From NCBI RefSeq assembly GCF_018860345.1, contig NZ_JAHKPJ010000025.1, forward strand, positions 310,001 to 374,000: DNA of 64,000 nucleotides. The letters are read 5' to 3'. Each line of letters starts with the position of its first letter. The first letter of the stretch is position 1. Below the pieces are notes generated by a model. The model was not told the origin of the DNA, made no database searches, and was given only the letters and a program-made list of their open reading frames with translations. This document shows positions 42,683 to 51,941 of the stretch, one piece after another. A program made the translations under genes and the position numbers. This DNA comes from Psychrosphaera sp. F3M07 (GTDB taxonomy: Bacteria > Pseudomonadota > Gammaproteobacteria > Enterobacterales > Alteromonadaceae).

Positions 42683-45667
42683 TTAGAACTTATATTTAGC
42701 GTTAACAGCATAAACTCGTCCACCAAACTTAGTAGAGCGCGGCATCCACTCATTGTTTTGATACTCTTCGTATAAGGTATCCGTTAAGTTATATGCTTTA
42801 AAACTGACACTCATTTTTTCATTCACATTATAGTAAGCTGAAAGGTCTAATCGGCCAGCCGCTTTTACACTTCTGTCACCGCTACCATTAGCTGTACCTG
42901 TGGTTCTTAAGTCATAAGCTGTACGATAGTTATAAGCTATACGAATACCAAAATCATCTTCTTCGTAATACGCAATAGCGTTATATGTCTCATCTGAAAT
43001 ACCAGGAACACGCGCATCGTCGTCTTCATCTTGACTTGTATTTGAATAGTTCAATACACCACCTAAGCCATTAAATGGATAAGGTAGGAAATCTAAGTTT
43101 TGTTGAATCGACAATTCATAACCGCTTACAGAAATAGTATCTTCAATGTTCACAAGCCCCGCCATTCGAACTTCATCACCCGCTTCTAATAAGGTACTAT
43201 CTGATAGATTATCATTACCATCTGTAATACAAGTTCCGTCTGCTAATTGACTTAAGTTACCTAAATTAACACCCGTACCAACCAAAGCATCGCTATTACA
43301 TAAACCTTCGCTATCAAATAAGTTTGAAATTTCCTTATTAAATACCGCTAATGTAATCGCACTACCTTCACGGTTATACCATTCAAAAGAGAAATCCAAA
43401 GAATCCGCTTCAAATGGTTTAATACCAACACCCGGCAGACCAACTTCAGCCAAACCTGGAATATATTTGAATTTAGCAGAAGGATTAGCCGCTCTTAAGT
43501 CTGGACGAACTATTGATTCGTTATAAGCCATACGTACCATAAACTCTTCATCTTGATCTAAATTCATCGCTAAGTTAATGCTAGGTAAAAAGTGGCTGTA
43601 ATCTTCTGGATAGACGCCATCGTCTAAATTATTAATATCACCTTGCCCCGCTAATGGCGCACGAGATTCAGTTGAAGAGTCAATGTAACGTCCACCCACA
43701 TTACCAGTAAGGTAAGAATCACCCAACTCAACTTCTAGATTAGCCATTAAATACAGCGCATGAGTTTCCAGTGAAGAAGAATATATATAACCATCCGCTT
43801 GACGACCACCACGTTGGATGTACCCCATAGGCGTCAATACAGCCTTTTCTCCGTCACTAGAATCGCCCACATTATTAATATCGATGGTGTCTTTTAGACC
43901 TTGATTCATTGATGCAAAGTCAAATGAACGCCAACCTTCTGCTGCGGTTACAAAACCAGGGGCTAGGCCTCCAAAAAAAGCTTCTTCATTTACATAAGAT
44001 GGGTCTGTAATAGAAGCTTTAGTAAGAACGCCTGTAGGGTCTACACCGACCGAAGAGCCTTTCGCGTAAGTAGAGTCTTGTGACGACTCTGCAAAACGAT
44101 AACCAAATTTAACACTTTGAATAAACGGGTTATCTAACATATGTTCAGCATTAAACTCTACTGAATTTGCTTCGTGTTCTACCTGTTCATAGTTACCCGT
44201 AATGATCATATAAACATTAGATACGCCGTCTACTTTTGAGCCAACTAATGCCGTATTAGCAACTTTATCTTTTACGCTCCATATCGCATTATCCCAATCC
44301 ATCGAACCTTCAGCGCCTTCCATATCAAAATAGAAATCGCCTATATCACCCTCACCTGTATATACCGTCCCGGTAATACCTGAGTTATCTACACGTGAAG
44401 ATAACAATACTTCAGCGCGTTGGTTAACTGCATCAGAAAGAGTTACTGCAGCATCTACGATCCAGTCATCAGAACGCCATTCTGCGTCAAACAAATATGC
44501 ATTAGAATCTTGTTGTTGAGCATCTTGACGATTATCAAAATAATAACGAGGGTTATTAAAATCAACCGCTGAAAGTGTATAGATTGGCTCTCCGTTTGTA
44601 CCCACTGATCCAGTATCTCGTGGTGCAGAATCAGCACGTGGTGTAATGCCTACGGTGCTTTGATCTAAACGCATTTCCAACTGTTCTAAACGGCTACCGT
44701 CTAGATCGCGGCTAGTTAAAATTACATTGGCACCAAGTTTTAATTGCTCAGTCGCTTGAAATTCAATACCCCCTGCAAAAGAAAGACGGTCACCTGTATT
44801 AACTTCACTTTGTTGGCGATACTCGCCTGGCATTTGCACTATGGCATTTGACGGTAAACCTTGAGCCGCTTTCCACTCACTAAAGGTGCCAGCCCCATTA
44901 CCTTGGTCATATTGTTTGTTTGAAATAGTGTCATACGCATTAATTCTTATGGCGTCTTGACGGAAGGTCTGTTCTGAAAATGCAAGGGTACCATTTACCG
45001 CTAATACATCTTTAATCAAGTGCGTTGAACCAGACAATACAAACTCTGGATCCATAGAGTCGGCTAACTCTTCATGTCTGAAACCCACTTGCGCGGTTAA
45101 TGAATCTTTGCGGCTTAATGCACCACGTATTCCTTGGTCTACGATACCTGAAATCCCGCCTTCTGGCATTTCAGCTGATAAAGATTTTACGACTTTAATG
45201 CCAGAAAATACTGCTGGATTAAAGGCTCCAAAAGGATTACCAGCTCCATATGCAGATGCTGATGAATTTCTAGTTGGAGTAGCAATTGCCTGGCCATTCG
45301 CAGTTGTTAATACAAAACCAGACGGCAGTCCGCGTAAGTTAATGCTTGATTCTCTGCGCTCGCCCTCACGGTTAAGCTGAACACCAGCAACCGCTTGTAA
45401 TGCTTCACCCATATCTAATGCCGGTAGGCTACCAATATCATCTGATGAAATTCCATCGACTATGGTAGGTGATGACTTTTTAGCGTTTAATGCTGATTCA
45501 AGGTTACCTTTGATACCTTTGATTTCTATTACTTCAACATCATCGACACTAGGTGCTTTTTCTTTTTCAGCTTCAACTGCTGCATACGCACCAAAACATT
45601 GAATTGAAATTAGAGTGCTGAGTAGTGTTCTTTTAAAGCCCACTTTACTGAAATGTTGTTTGCTCAT
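42683..45667 (-). CDS. TonB-dependent receptor of the second uronate locus
   Basis: It has 994 residues. A signal peptide (about 1-30, ending AYAAVEA) is followed by the TonB-box-like DVEVIEIKGIKGNLESALNA, and a plug domain (about 55-190) with PALDMGEALQAVAGVQLNRE and INLRGLPSGFVLTTANGQ. A beta-barrel then ends in VYAVNAKYKF. It imports oligosaccharides across the outer membrane. It lacks a SusD partner, as usual in proteobacteria. A GGGGAAA ribosome-binding site precedes ATG 45667. The 19-bp operator at 45749-45767 ties it to the GntR2 regulon rather than to alginate. The exact substrate is unknown. Confidence 0.9.
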   Translation of the reverse strand: MSKQHFSKVGFKRTLLSTLISIQCFGAYAAVEAEKEKAPSVDDVEVIEIKGIKGNLESALNAKKSSPTIVDGISSDDIGSLPALDMGEALQAVAGVQLNREGERRESSINLRGLPSGFVLTTANGQAIATPTRNSSASAYGAGNPFGAFNPAVFSGIKVVKSLSAEMPEGGISGIVDQGIRGALSRKDSLTAQVGFRHEELADSMDPEFVLSGSTHLIKDVLAVNGTLAFSEQTFRQDAIRINAYDTISNKQYDQGNGAGTFSEWKAAQGLPSNAIVQMPGEYRQQSEVNTGDRLSFAGGIEFQATEQLKLGANVILTSRDLDGSRLEQLEMRLDQSTVGITPRADSAPRDTGSVGTNGEPIYTLSAVDFNNPRYYFDNRQDAQQQDSNAYLFDAEWRSDDWIVDAAVTLSDAVNQRAEVLLSSRVDNSGITGTVYTGEGDIGDFYFDMEGAEGSMDWDNAIWSVKDKVANTALVGSKVDGVSNVYMIITGNYEQVEHEANSVEFNAEHMLDNPFIQSVKFGYRFAESSQDSTYAKGSSVGVDPTGVLTKASITDPSYVNEEAFFGGLAPGFVTAAEGWRSFDFASMNQGLKDTIDINNVGDSSDGEKAVLTPMGYIQRGGRQADGYIYSSSLETHALYLMANLEVELGDSYLTGNVGGRYIDSSTESRAPLAGQGDINNLDDGVYPEDYSHFLPSINLAMNLDQDEEFMVRMAYNESIVRPDLRAANPSAKFKYIPGLAEVGLPGVGIKPFEADSLDFSFEWYNREGSAITLAVFNKEISNLFDSEGLCNSDALVGTGVNLGNLSQLADGTCITDGNDNLSDSTLLEAGDEVRMAGLVNIEDTISVSGYELSIQQNLDFLPYPFNGLGGVLNYSNTSQDEDDDARVPGISDETYNAIAYYEEDDFGIRIAYNYRTAYDLRTTGTANGSGDRSVKAAGRLDLSAYYNVNEKMSVSFKAYNLTDTLYEEYQNNEWMPRSTKFGGRVYAVNAKYKF

Positions 45668-46006
45668 GAATTTCCCCGTTTATTATTATATTTTTTTTGT
45701 AACTTTGATTAATCTATCACCACAAAATAAAAAGGTAAAGTAATCTGGAGGTAAAGTGGCCTTACCAAAGATGATTAATTCATAAGGCACTATTTTATAA
45801 GGGAATTTAATTTTACTTTTTTTGAAGTTTTTAAATATCAATCAAAAAACGAACAATATGAAAGATTGAAATCTAGAAAAACTAAGAGGATTTTGTATAT
45901 TCCAACGTGGAAATAACATGATATGAACAAGCGATGATAAAGTTAAAACAGCCCTATCATCCTTGTTAATTTGGAGAATGTAAACGAGTGTTTAAAAATA
46001 GTAGGG
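45668..46006. other. 339-bp promoter region of the second receptor gene
   Basis: It contains the operator at 45749-45767, with an additional GGTAAAG half-site near 45734. The rest is AT-rich with no gene. Transcription of eda from the right may end here, but no clear terminator hairpin was found. Confidence 0.45.
45749..45767. promoter_or_regulatory. Second-regulon operator, copy 1 (receptor)
   Basis: AGGTAAAGTGGCCTTACCA is, in reverse complement, TGGTAAGGCCACTTTACCT. It matches the copies at 51861 and 60240 over the arms and the GCCAC core. It lies about 80 bp before the receptor start. Confidence 0.65.
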
Positions 46007-46624
46007 TTATTTTATCGCACTCAAACAGGAGTTTGTTATCGCTTGCCAATTTTCTATATTTATCCATTCTGGTTGGCAAACCCAAGTACCACCGACTGCA
46101 AACACATTAGGTAATGATAAATAGTCTTGTTTATTGGCTTGTGTAATTCCGCCGGTTGGACAAAAGATCACATCCTGAAATATGGATGAAACGGCTTTTA
46201 AAAATGGCGCACCTCCAGACAAAGAAGCTGGAAATAGTTTCATTTCAGTAAAGCCAAACTCCCTTGCTAACAAAATATCAGCAGTATTTGATACCCCAGG
46301 TAATACAGGCACGCCACAGTCCACTAAATAGCCTAATAACTTAGTGGAGATGGCTGGAGTAACAATAAAGTCAGCCCCCGCTTCTATCGCTTGTTTTAAT
46401 ATATCTTCGTCGGTTACTGTGCCAGCACCGACTATAAGTTCTGGCAAAGCTCGTTTAATTGCCGTTAATGCCTGTAATGACTCAGGTGTACGCAACACCA
46501 CCTCAACGACAGTTAATCCGGCTGCAAACATAGCTTTTGCTATGTTTACACCTTGCTCAACATTGTTTGCTTGGATAATAGGTAATAACGGCTGTTGTGC
46601 CATTAAACTTGATATAGATTTCAT
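46007..46624 (-). CDS. eda: KDPG aldolase, second-locus copy
   Basis: It has 205 residues and aligns without gaps to the alginate-locus Eda (19909-20526). E41 and the Schiff-base K129 (EMKLFPASLSGG) are conserved. It cleaves KDPG from the KduI/KduD and UxaC/UxuB branches. It lies downstream of pntB in the same direction with a hairpin between, so it may be read from its own or the pnt promoter. Two Eda copies, each inside a separately regulated uronate locus, suggest that the pathways are controlled independently. Confidence 0.94.
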   Translation of the reverse strand: MKSISSLMAQQPLLPIIQANNVEQGVNIAKAMFAAGLTVVEVVLRTPESLQALTAIKRALPELIVGAGTVTDEDILKQAIEAGADFIVTPAISTKLLGYLVDCGVPVLPGVSNTADILLAREFGFTEMKLFPASLSGGAPFLKAVSSIFQDVIFCPTGGITQANKQDYLSLPNVFAVGGTWVCQPEWINIENWQAITNSCLSAIK

Positions 46625-46686
46625 ATGAATGCCTTGACTCTAATTCGAGTTATTTTTACCCAATAACTCGTTAATATAATTTAAAT

Positions 46687-46710
46687 AGCCTTAACCTTGA
46701 TTAAGGCTTT
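46687..46710. terminator. Weak hairpin after pntB
   Basis: AGCCTTAA/TTAAGGCT forms an 8-bp stem with a 6-nt loop just after the pntB stop. The T tract is poor on the minus strand, so read-through into eda is likely. Confidence 0.45.
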
Positions 46711-46715
46711 AAAGC

Positions 46716-48086
46716 TTAATCTGCAAATTGACGGATAATGGTGTTGATAGTTTCTTTAGCATCACCAAATATCATGCGACTGTTGTCCTTGAAGAACAGT
46801 GGATTGTCGACACCGGCAAAACCCGTTGCCATGCCGCGTTTTAATACAAATACGTTTTTAGCCAAATCTGCATTTATGACTGGCATACCGTAAATAGGAC
46901 TACCTTTCATTTCGCGAGCGGCAGGATTTACAACGTCATTTGCCCCAATAACAATGGCCACATCAAAACTGTCTATTCGAGCGTTGATCTCATCCATTTC
47001 AAATAATTGTTCATATGAAACATCCGCTTCTGCTAATAATACATTCATGTGCCCAGGCATACGCCCAGCAACAGGATGGATAGCATAAGCGACTTCCGCA
47101 CCATTGCTTTCAAGCAGAGTTTGTAATTCTTTTAACGCATGTTGTGCTTGTGCTACAGCCATGCCATAACCAGGAATAACCACAACAGATTGAGCTGCTT
47201 CAAGAACAAAAAAAGCATCTTCTGCAGTTAATGGCTTTATCTCACCTTCGATTTTCATTTCATTTTTTACTACAGCTTGGAAACCAGAAGTTAAGACATT
47301 AACCAAAGAACGGTTCATCGCTTTACACATAATGTTGGTTAAGATGATGCCACTGGCACCAACCAATGCACCTGCCACTATTAACAAATTATTTTCCAAT
47401 GCAAAACCTGCAGCACAGGCCGCTAAACCGGAATAACTATTTAGCAGTGAAATGACTACCGGCATGTCTGCACCACCAATTGGCAATACCACCATGACGC
47501 CAAGCACTAATGCCAAGCCAATCACTAAATAATGCCAAGTTAATAATGTTGGTTCAGTTATAAATAAATACGCAGATAAACACACCAAAACGAGTAACAA
47601 TACATTGGCAAACGCTTGTCCTTTAAAGACTAATGGTCTGCCGGCTATTTTTTCGCTTAATTTAGCCCACGCCACCACACTGCCTGAAAACGTTACACCA
47701 CCAATTAATAACGCCAAAAAGGTAACAAACAACACAAATATGGAAAGATCTGAATTGCCTAATACCGTTGACCAGCCCACAGCAACACTGGCTAAACCGC
47801 CAATCCCGTTAAATAGTGATACAAGTTCAGGCATTGACGTCATTTCTATGCGTTTAGCAGCAAAACCACCAACCACAGAACCCGTAATAATGCTGATGAC
47901 AATCCACTCAAATGAAACTATGTTTTTATCTAATAAAGTAACAATAATGGCAACAAACATAGCGATTGATGAAACTAAGTTGCCCTTTCTGGCAGTACTT
48001 GGGTGACTTAGTAATTTAAGACCCAGTATAAATAATGTTGCTGATATCACATAAACAGCATTGATCAATAAGGTAAAATCAAACAT
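46716..48086 (-). CDS. pntB: NAD(P) transhydrogenase beta subunit
   Basis: It has 456 residues. The N-terminal half has about nine membrane helices, and the C-terminal NADP-binding domain III (about 285-456) contains VIPGYGMAVAQAQ, HPVAGRMPGHMNVLLAEA, and GANDVVNPAA. It forms the proton-translocating transhydrogenase with the two upstream subunits, coupling the proton gradient to NADPH formation from NADH. It starts eight bases after pntA part 2. Its presence inside a uronate locus suggests redox balancing for NAD(P)H-dependent uronate reductases. Confidence 0.95.
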   Translation of the reverse strand: MFDFTLLINAVYVISATLFILGLKLLSHPSTARKGNLVSSIAMFVAIIVTLLDKNIVSFEWIVISIITGSVVGGFAAKRIEMTSMPELVSLFNGIGGLASVAVGWSTVLGNSDLSIFVLFVTFLALLIGGVTFSGSVVAWAKLSEKIAGRPLVFKGQAFANVLLLVLVCLSAYLFITEPTLLTWHYLVIGLALVLGVMVVLPIGGADMPVVISLLNSYSGLAACAAGFALENNLLIVAGALVGASGIILTNIMCKAMNRSLVNVLTSGFQAVVKNEMKIEGEIKPLTAEDAFFVLEAAQSVVVIPGYGMAVAQAQHALKELQTLLESNGAEVAYAIHPVAGRMPGHMNVLLAEADVSYEQLFEMDEINARIDSFDVAIVIGANDVVNPAAREMKGSPIYGMPVINADLAKNVFVLKRGMATGFAGVDNPLFFKDNSRMIFGDAKETINTIIRQFAD

Positions 48087-48094
48087 GACAACTC

Positions 48095-48370
48095 CTATCG
48101 TTTCTTAAACATGGCTAACATACGATCTGTAACCATATAACCACCCACAACATTCACGGTGGCAAAAAAAGCAGCCGCAGCCCCCAACCAAGTCGCCCAC
48201 TGTCCCGATTCACCACCGGCCATACTTAATGCGCCGATTAAGGTAATACCAGAAATAGCATTAGCCCCTGACATTAAAGGTGTATGCAAGGTAGCGGGTA
48301 CTTTGCGGATCAATTCAAATCCAACAAACACCGACAGCATTAAAATGAATAATAAGTAGATAGCAATCAT
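48095..48370 (-). CDS. pntAB: NAD(P) transhydrogenase alpha-2 subunit (membrane part)
   Basis: This 91-residue protein has three membrane helices and carries the family segment RKVPATLHTPLMSGANAISG (about 23-42). It corresponds to the C-terminal domain II portion of a one-chain PntA. The split alpha subunit resembles that of Rhodospirillum-type transhydrogenases. It overlaps the stop of the alpha-1 gene by one base. Confidence 0.94.
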   Translation of the reverse strand: MIAIYLLFILMLSVFVGFELIRKVPATLHTPLMSGANAISGITLIGALSMAGGESGQWATWLGAAAAFFATVNVVGGYMVTDRMLAMFKKR

Positions 48371-49533
48371 TACGCGGTTTCCTTATTTAAATGTTGTTTA
48401 ATAACGTCATTAACCACATCGCCTTGATATGTGATCACTGCGTTTTGTAAAATTTCATCGGTTAAATCAAGGTTGAATTCAGCCTGCTCTTTGTCCCAAC
48501 ATTCGCTGATTAAATTAAATAAGTTGTTGCCATACATTTGAGATGCATCTTTGGCGACTTCATTTGACCAGTTACCTGTACCAACAACTTTCACGTTATG
48601 TATACTCACTGTTTGGCCTGCAACTGAACCTTCAACATTGCCACCACTTTCCGCTGCCATATCAACAATTACGCTGCCGGGTTTCATCAGCTTAATGGTG
48701 TCTTTGTTAATTAATTGCGGTGGTTTACGTCCAAATAATTGAGCTGTTGTGATCACTATGTCTGAATCAGCAATACACTTTGCTTGCTCTCTTTGCTGTA
48801 TTTGCATTTGTTCTGCGGTTAATACTTGGGCATATCCTTGACCAGTTTGGCCTGTCTCACCCAAATCAATCTCTAAAAACTTTGCCCCTAACGACTGAAC
48901 TTGTTCTGCAACCACAGTACGAGTATCAAATGCAGTCACTGCAGCGCCCAAACGTTTAGCCGTTGCTATGGCTTGCAATCCTGCAACACCAGCGCCTATG
49001 ACAAATACTTTGGCAGGTTTGATGGTGCCTGCAGGTGTCATCATCATTGGTAGAACCGACGCTAACGCATTAACCCCTTTGGCTACCATGACATACCCAG
49101 CCAAGCTAGCTTGGGAGCTAAGTGCATCCATTTTTTGACAACGACTAATACGCGGGATCATTTCCATACTGATGCTAGTGAGTTTGTGTTCACATAATGT
49201 TTTTACGTAATCAGCCCCATTAAACGGGTCTAAGAAACTAACCAAAATGGCTTTATTATTTTGGCAATTACTTAGCTCTTGCTGCGGTAATTTATGGATA
49301 GATAAAATTATGTCAGCTTGTTTGAGTAAGGTTTCACGTGACTCAGCTACCTTTGCACCAGCGTCTACATAATCTTGGTCTGTGATAAATATATTATCTC
49401 CTAAACCACTCTCGATTAAGACTTGAGCGCCCATTAAGGTATACGCTTTTACATTGGCCGGTAACAACGCTGTACGGTTTTCACCGACGTGCTGCTCTTT
49501 TGGAAAGGCTATTATTTTCATATTCTCTCTCAA
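48370..49533 (-). CDS. pntAA: NAD(P) transhydrogenase alpha-1 subunit (NAD-binding)
   Basis: It has 387 residues and an alanine-dehydrogenase-like fold of domain I. The N-terminal FPKEQHVGENRTALLP, NAD-binding VFVIGAGVAGLQAIATAKRLGA (about 170-191) and AESGGNVEGSVAG are present. It is soluble and binds NAD(H) on the cytosolic side. It is the first of three pnt genes, which overlap or are tightly spaced. A strong terminator lies between it and kduI upstream, so the pnt genes have their own promoter. Confidence 0.95.
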   Translation of the reverse strand: MRENMKIIAFPKEQHVGENRTALLPANVKAYTLMGAQVLIESGLGDNIFITDQDYVDAGAKVAESRETLLKQADIILSIHKLPQQELSNCQNNKAILVSFLDPFNGADYVKTLCEHKLTSISMEMIPRISRCQKMDALSSQASLAGYVMVAKGVNALASVLPMMMTPAGTIKPAKVFVIGAGVAGLQAIATAKRLGAAVTAFDTRTVVAEQVQSLGAKFLEIDLGETGQTGQGYAQVLTAEQMQIQQREQAKCIADSDIVITTAQLFGRKPPQLINKDTIKLMKPGSVIVDMAAESGGNVEGSVAGQTVSIHNVKVVGTGNWSNEVAKDASQMYGNNLFNLISECWDKEQAEFNLDLTDEILQNAVITYQGDVVNDVIKQHLNKETA

Positions 49534-49544
49534 ATTTTGGTCGC

Positions 49545-49586
49545 AAAAAACCTCCTAGCATTTTGGCTAAAATGCTAGTTAGGTTT
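49545..49586 (-). terminator. Terminator after kduI
   Basis: An inner stem TAGCATTTT/AAAATGCTA with GGCT loop, extended by an AAACCT/AGGTTT outer stem, is followed by six T in the minus direction. It separates the kduI unit from the pnt operon. Confidence 0.88.
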
Positions 49587-49688
49587 ATTTGAACAGGTTT
49601 ATACCAATTGAATTAATTGATATTTAATAGGTGTTGTCTGCCGTTAACACATAGCTAACAAAACCATTTGGCTTTATTAGCTTGAGGA

Positions 49689-50519
49689 TTAACGTAAGTC
49701 CGTAACCTTTAAATGATCCATGTCGTCAAACTCTTGGTTCTCTCCGCCCATAGCCCATATAAAGCTATAGTTTGAAGTACCAACACCACTGTGAATTGAC
49801 CAACTTGGTGAAGCAATGGCGGTTTCTGAATCAATTGGAAGTGTACGTACCTCAGATGGTTCACCCATTAGATGAAATACTTTTTCATCTTGTGGTAAGT
49901 CAAAGTACATATATATTTCTGTACGTCTAAAGTGAGTATGAGGTGGTTTGGTATTCCAAACACTGCCCGTTTTCAATTCAGTAATACCCATCACTAACTG
50001 GCAACTATCCACAATTCCTGGGCGAATTGACTGGAAAATCACACGTTCATTTGATGTTTCTTGTGAGCCAAGTGCGATGTATTTCGCTGCACTTTTTGGT
50101 ACATGCACTGTTTTAGTAACACGATGCGCTGGATAAGAAACTAAATAAAACTTAGCAGGATTGTTTGCATCATTTGATGAAAACTCAATTTTTTGGCTTT
50201 CTTTAGCTATATATAAACTATCACGATTAGCCATAGCGTAATCGGTGCCATCAACATTAATACTGCCTTCACCACCAATGTTTATTACACCGGCTTCACG
50301 GCGTTGACAAAAATAATCAGCAGCCAACTCTTTATGAGTTGGTAATAAAATAGGTTTATCTTGTGGCACTATGCCACCCACTAAACCACGGTCAACATCG
50401 GTATAAACCAATACAATTTCACCCGCTTGGAACAGAGGTTCGGTTACAAAGGCTTCACGTAATTCATCATTACGCATGTTTTTGTAGCTTCTAATATCGG
50501 CTGAGAACATAAATTTCAT
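49689..50519 (-). CDS. kduI: 5-keto-4-deoxyuronate isomerase
   Basis: It has 276 residues, full length for KduI. The cupin metal site is H194, H196 (PPHTHFRR), E201 and H243 (SIHSG), matching the His-His-Glu-His set of E. coli KduI. It converts 5-keto-4-deoxyuronate (DKI, from unsaturated galacturonate or glucuronate) to DKII for KduD. It follows the DUF4861 gene by about 35 bp and precedes a strong terminator. KduI is characteristic for pectin/ulvan/GAG-type products, while the alginate branch uses DEH reductase directly. Confidence 0.96.
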   Translation of the reverse strand: MKFMFSADIRSYKNMRNDELREAFVTEPLFQAGEIVLVYTDVDRGLVGGIVPQDKPILLPTHKELAADYFCQRREAGVINIGGEGSINVDGTDYAMANRDSLYIAKESQKIEFSSNDANNPAKFYLVSYPAHRVTKTVHVPKSAAKYIALGSQETSNERVIFQSIRPGIVDSCQLVMGITELKTGSVWNTKPPHTHFRRTEIYMYFDLPQDEKVFHLMGEPSEVRTLPIDSETAIASPSWSIHSGVGTSNYSFIWAMGGENQEFDDMDHLKVTDLR

Positions 50520-50554
50520 GATGTTTCCTTAAATTAATTCAGTATATAAATTTG

Positions 50555-51808
50555 TTATTTCTGCGAGACATGAATTGGGTTATTTAATAACGCCAATGTT
50601 TTATCTAAGTCTTCGATATATTGTTGTTTGGTGTTTGCACCTTTTGGCGCAGCTTGCCAATTGGCTGAGAAGTAATAATACAGTGGCGCATTTGTTGGTT
50701 TAAATACAACTAACTCGTTGTATTTATCTTGTGTCAGTTTTTCTAGTTGGCTGGTCTTAAAGAAAATAGCCATGCCTAAATTATCTTTGTTTAAGCTTTG
50801 TTTGCCCCAAGTAGCTAATACTGACCAAGTGCTTTCATTGTTTACTTTTTTAATCACATCAACGTCATGTTTTACAATGCCAGTAGCAAACTGAGGTATT
50901 GGTGCTAACGTTTGAGCTTTAACTCGAGTTAGCGACGTATTGGCGTTAATGCTTAAGGTTAAATCTAAATCACCGTTATTATCAGCCACCTGCCAATTTT
51001 GATACGTTAACCTAACGTCAGAAGTTAAGTTTCCACTATTGATTGTGGTGGATAACTGGTCAAACTTATTAGCACCAAATACAGTGTTATTTTGCCAAGC
51101 GGCAATACCACCTAATCCTAAAGAAGGGCCTACTTTTAAGACATCTAAACCCCAATCATCTAATACATGATAATCATCGCCATCAATACCAACGTTCTCT
51201 AGTACCAAACCATTTTTTTGTTTGGCAAAAATATCGATAGAACCGCGGTGATCAAAATAATAGCGATAGGCCATAGATTCAGATTCCCAACCTAGCCCTT
51301 CATATTTAAACAAACGATTGCCCACCGTATGATCATCTGGTAACTGGTATGATTCTACCGGTACATATTGACCACCAGCTAATTTGTCTTGTTGCCACTG
51401 CCCTCCGACTCTTACCTGAAGTTCTGCATAGGTATAAGGAACTTGATGCTGGCTAGATAAAGTAGCTTGCGTATTTACATAAACGTTCAATTTTGAGCTT
51501 TGTTTAGCGGTTAAAGCTTGTTTGACTAACAAACCTAGTGATTCATTGGCTATTGAACAAGGAGCCACCTGGCTAGGTACTTGTTTACCCTCAATAGTAA
51601 CTAGATAGGCATGTTTTTTTGTGATTAAAAAGTTTGCTTGGCTTTGCTCAATGCAAATCAAATCATCACGATCTTGGTTTAACGTATTTGTCACGTTAAA
51701 CGAATAATACGGCCAATCGACATTAACCGCATCACTGTGTGAGACCGCTGAAAAAAGAACGAAGGCACTACTAATACACAATATTTTTTTTCTAACTCTT
51801 TTAAACAT
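50555..51808 (-). CDS. Exported DUF4861-family protein
   Basis: ATG 51808 (GAG about eight bases upstream) yields a signal peptide (about 1-27) and 417 residues; the longer frame from 51841 lacks support. The family core includes KYEGLGWESESMAYRYYFDHR, DDYHVLDDWGLDVLKVG and the GLGGIAAW segment. DUF4861 proteins occur mainly beside GH105, GH88 and KduI genes in pectin- or ulvan-type loci, and their activity is not established. The gene has its own operator (51861-51879) and is followed by kduI. A periplasmic enzyme or binding role on unsaturated oligosaccharides is a context inference. Confidence 0.8.
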   Translation of the reverse strand: MFKRVRKKILCISSAFVLFSAVSHSDAVNVDWPYYSFNVTNTLNQDRDDLICIEQSQANFLITKKHAYLVTIEGKQVPSQVAPCSIANESLGLLVKQALTAKQSSKLNVYVNTQATLSSQHQVPYTYAELQVRVGGQWQQDKLAGGQYVPVESYQLPDDHTVGNRLFKYEGLGWESESMAYRYYFDHRGSIDIFAKQKNGLVLENVGIDGDDYHVLDDWGLDVLKVGPSLGLGGIAAWQNNTVFGANKFDQLSTTINSGNLTSDVRLTYQNWQVADNNGDLDLTLSINANTSLTRVKAQTLAPIPQFATGIVKHDVDVIKKVNNESTWSVLATWGKQSLNKDNLGMAIFFKTSQLEKLTQDKYNELVVFKPTNAPLYYYFSANWQAAPKGANTKQQYIEDLDKTLALLNNPIHVSQK

Positions 51809-51860
51809 GAGATTGCTCGTACTGTTACATAAGTTGATCAATAATATACATCATGCAAAT

Positions 51861-51879
51861 TGGTAATGCCACTTTACCA
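51861..51879. promoter_or_regulatory. Second-regulon operator, copy 2 (DUF4861-kduI)
   Basis: TGGTAATGCCACTTTACCA is the best palindrome of the set (TGGTAA-N7-TTACCA). It is 53 bp before ATG 51808. Confidence 0.7.
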
Positions 51880-51892
51880 GTGTAATTTTTCA

Positions 51893-51926
51893 CAAAAAAA
51901 TGGCCAAACTTAGTTGGCCATTTTTT
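51893..51926. terminator. Bidirectional terminator after the GH2 gene
   Basis: ATGGCCAA/TTGGCCAT forms an 8-bp GC-rich stem with a 6-nt loop between a seven-A run and a six-T run. It ends the GH2 transcript (minus) and isolates the DUF4861 promoter. Confidence 0.88.
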
Positions 51927-51941
51927 GCATAACGCAATTAA

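Noticed and set aside
44455-44637. Minus-strand small frame inside the second receptor gene
   Set aside because: It is an out-of-frame shadow inside a clearly coding receptor gene.
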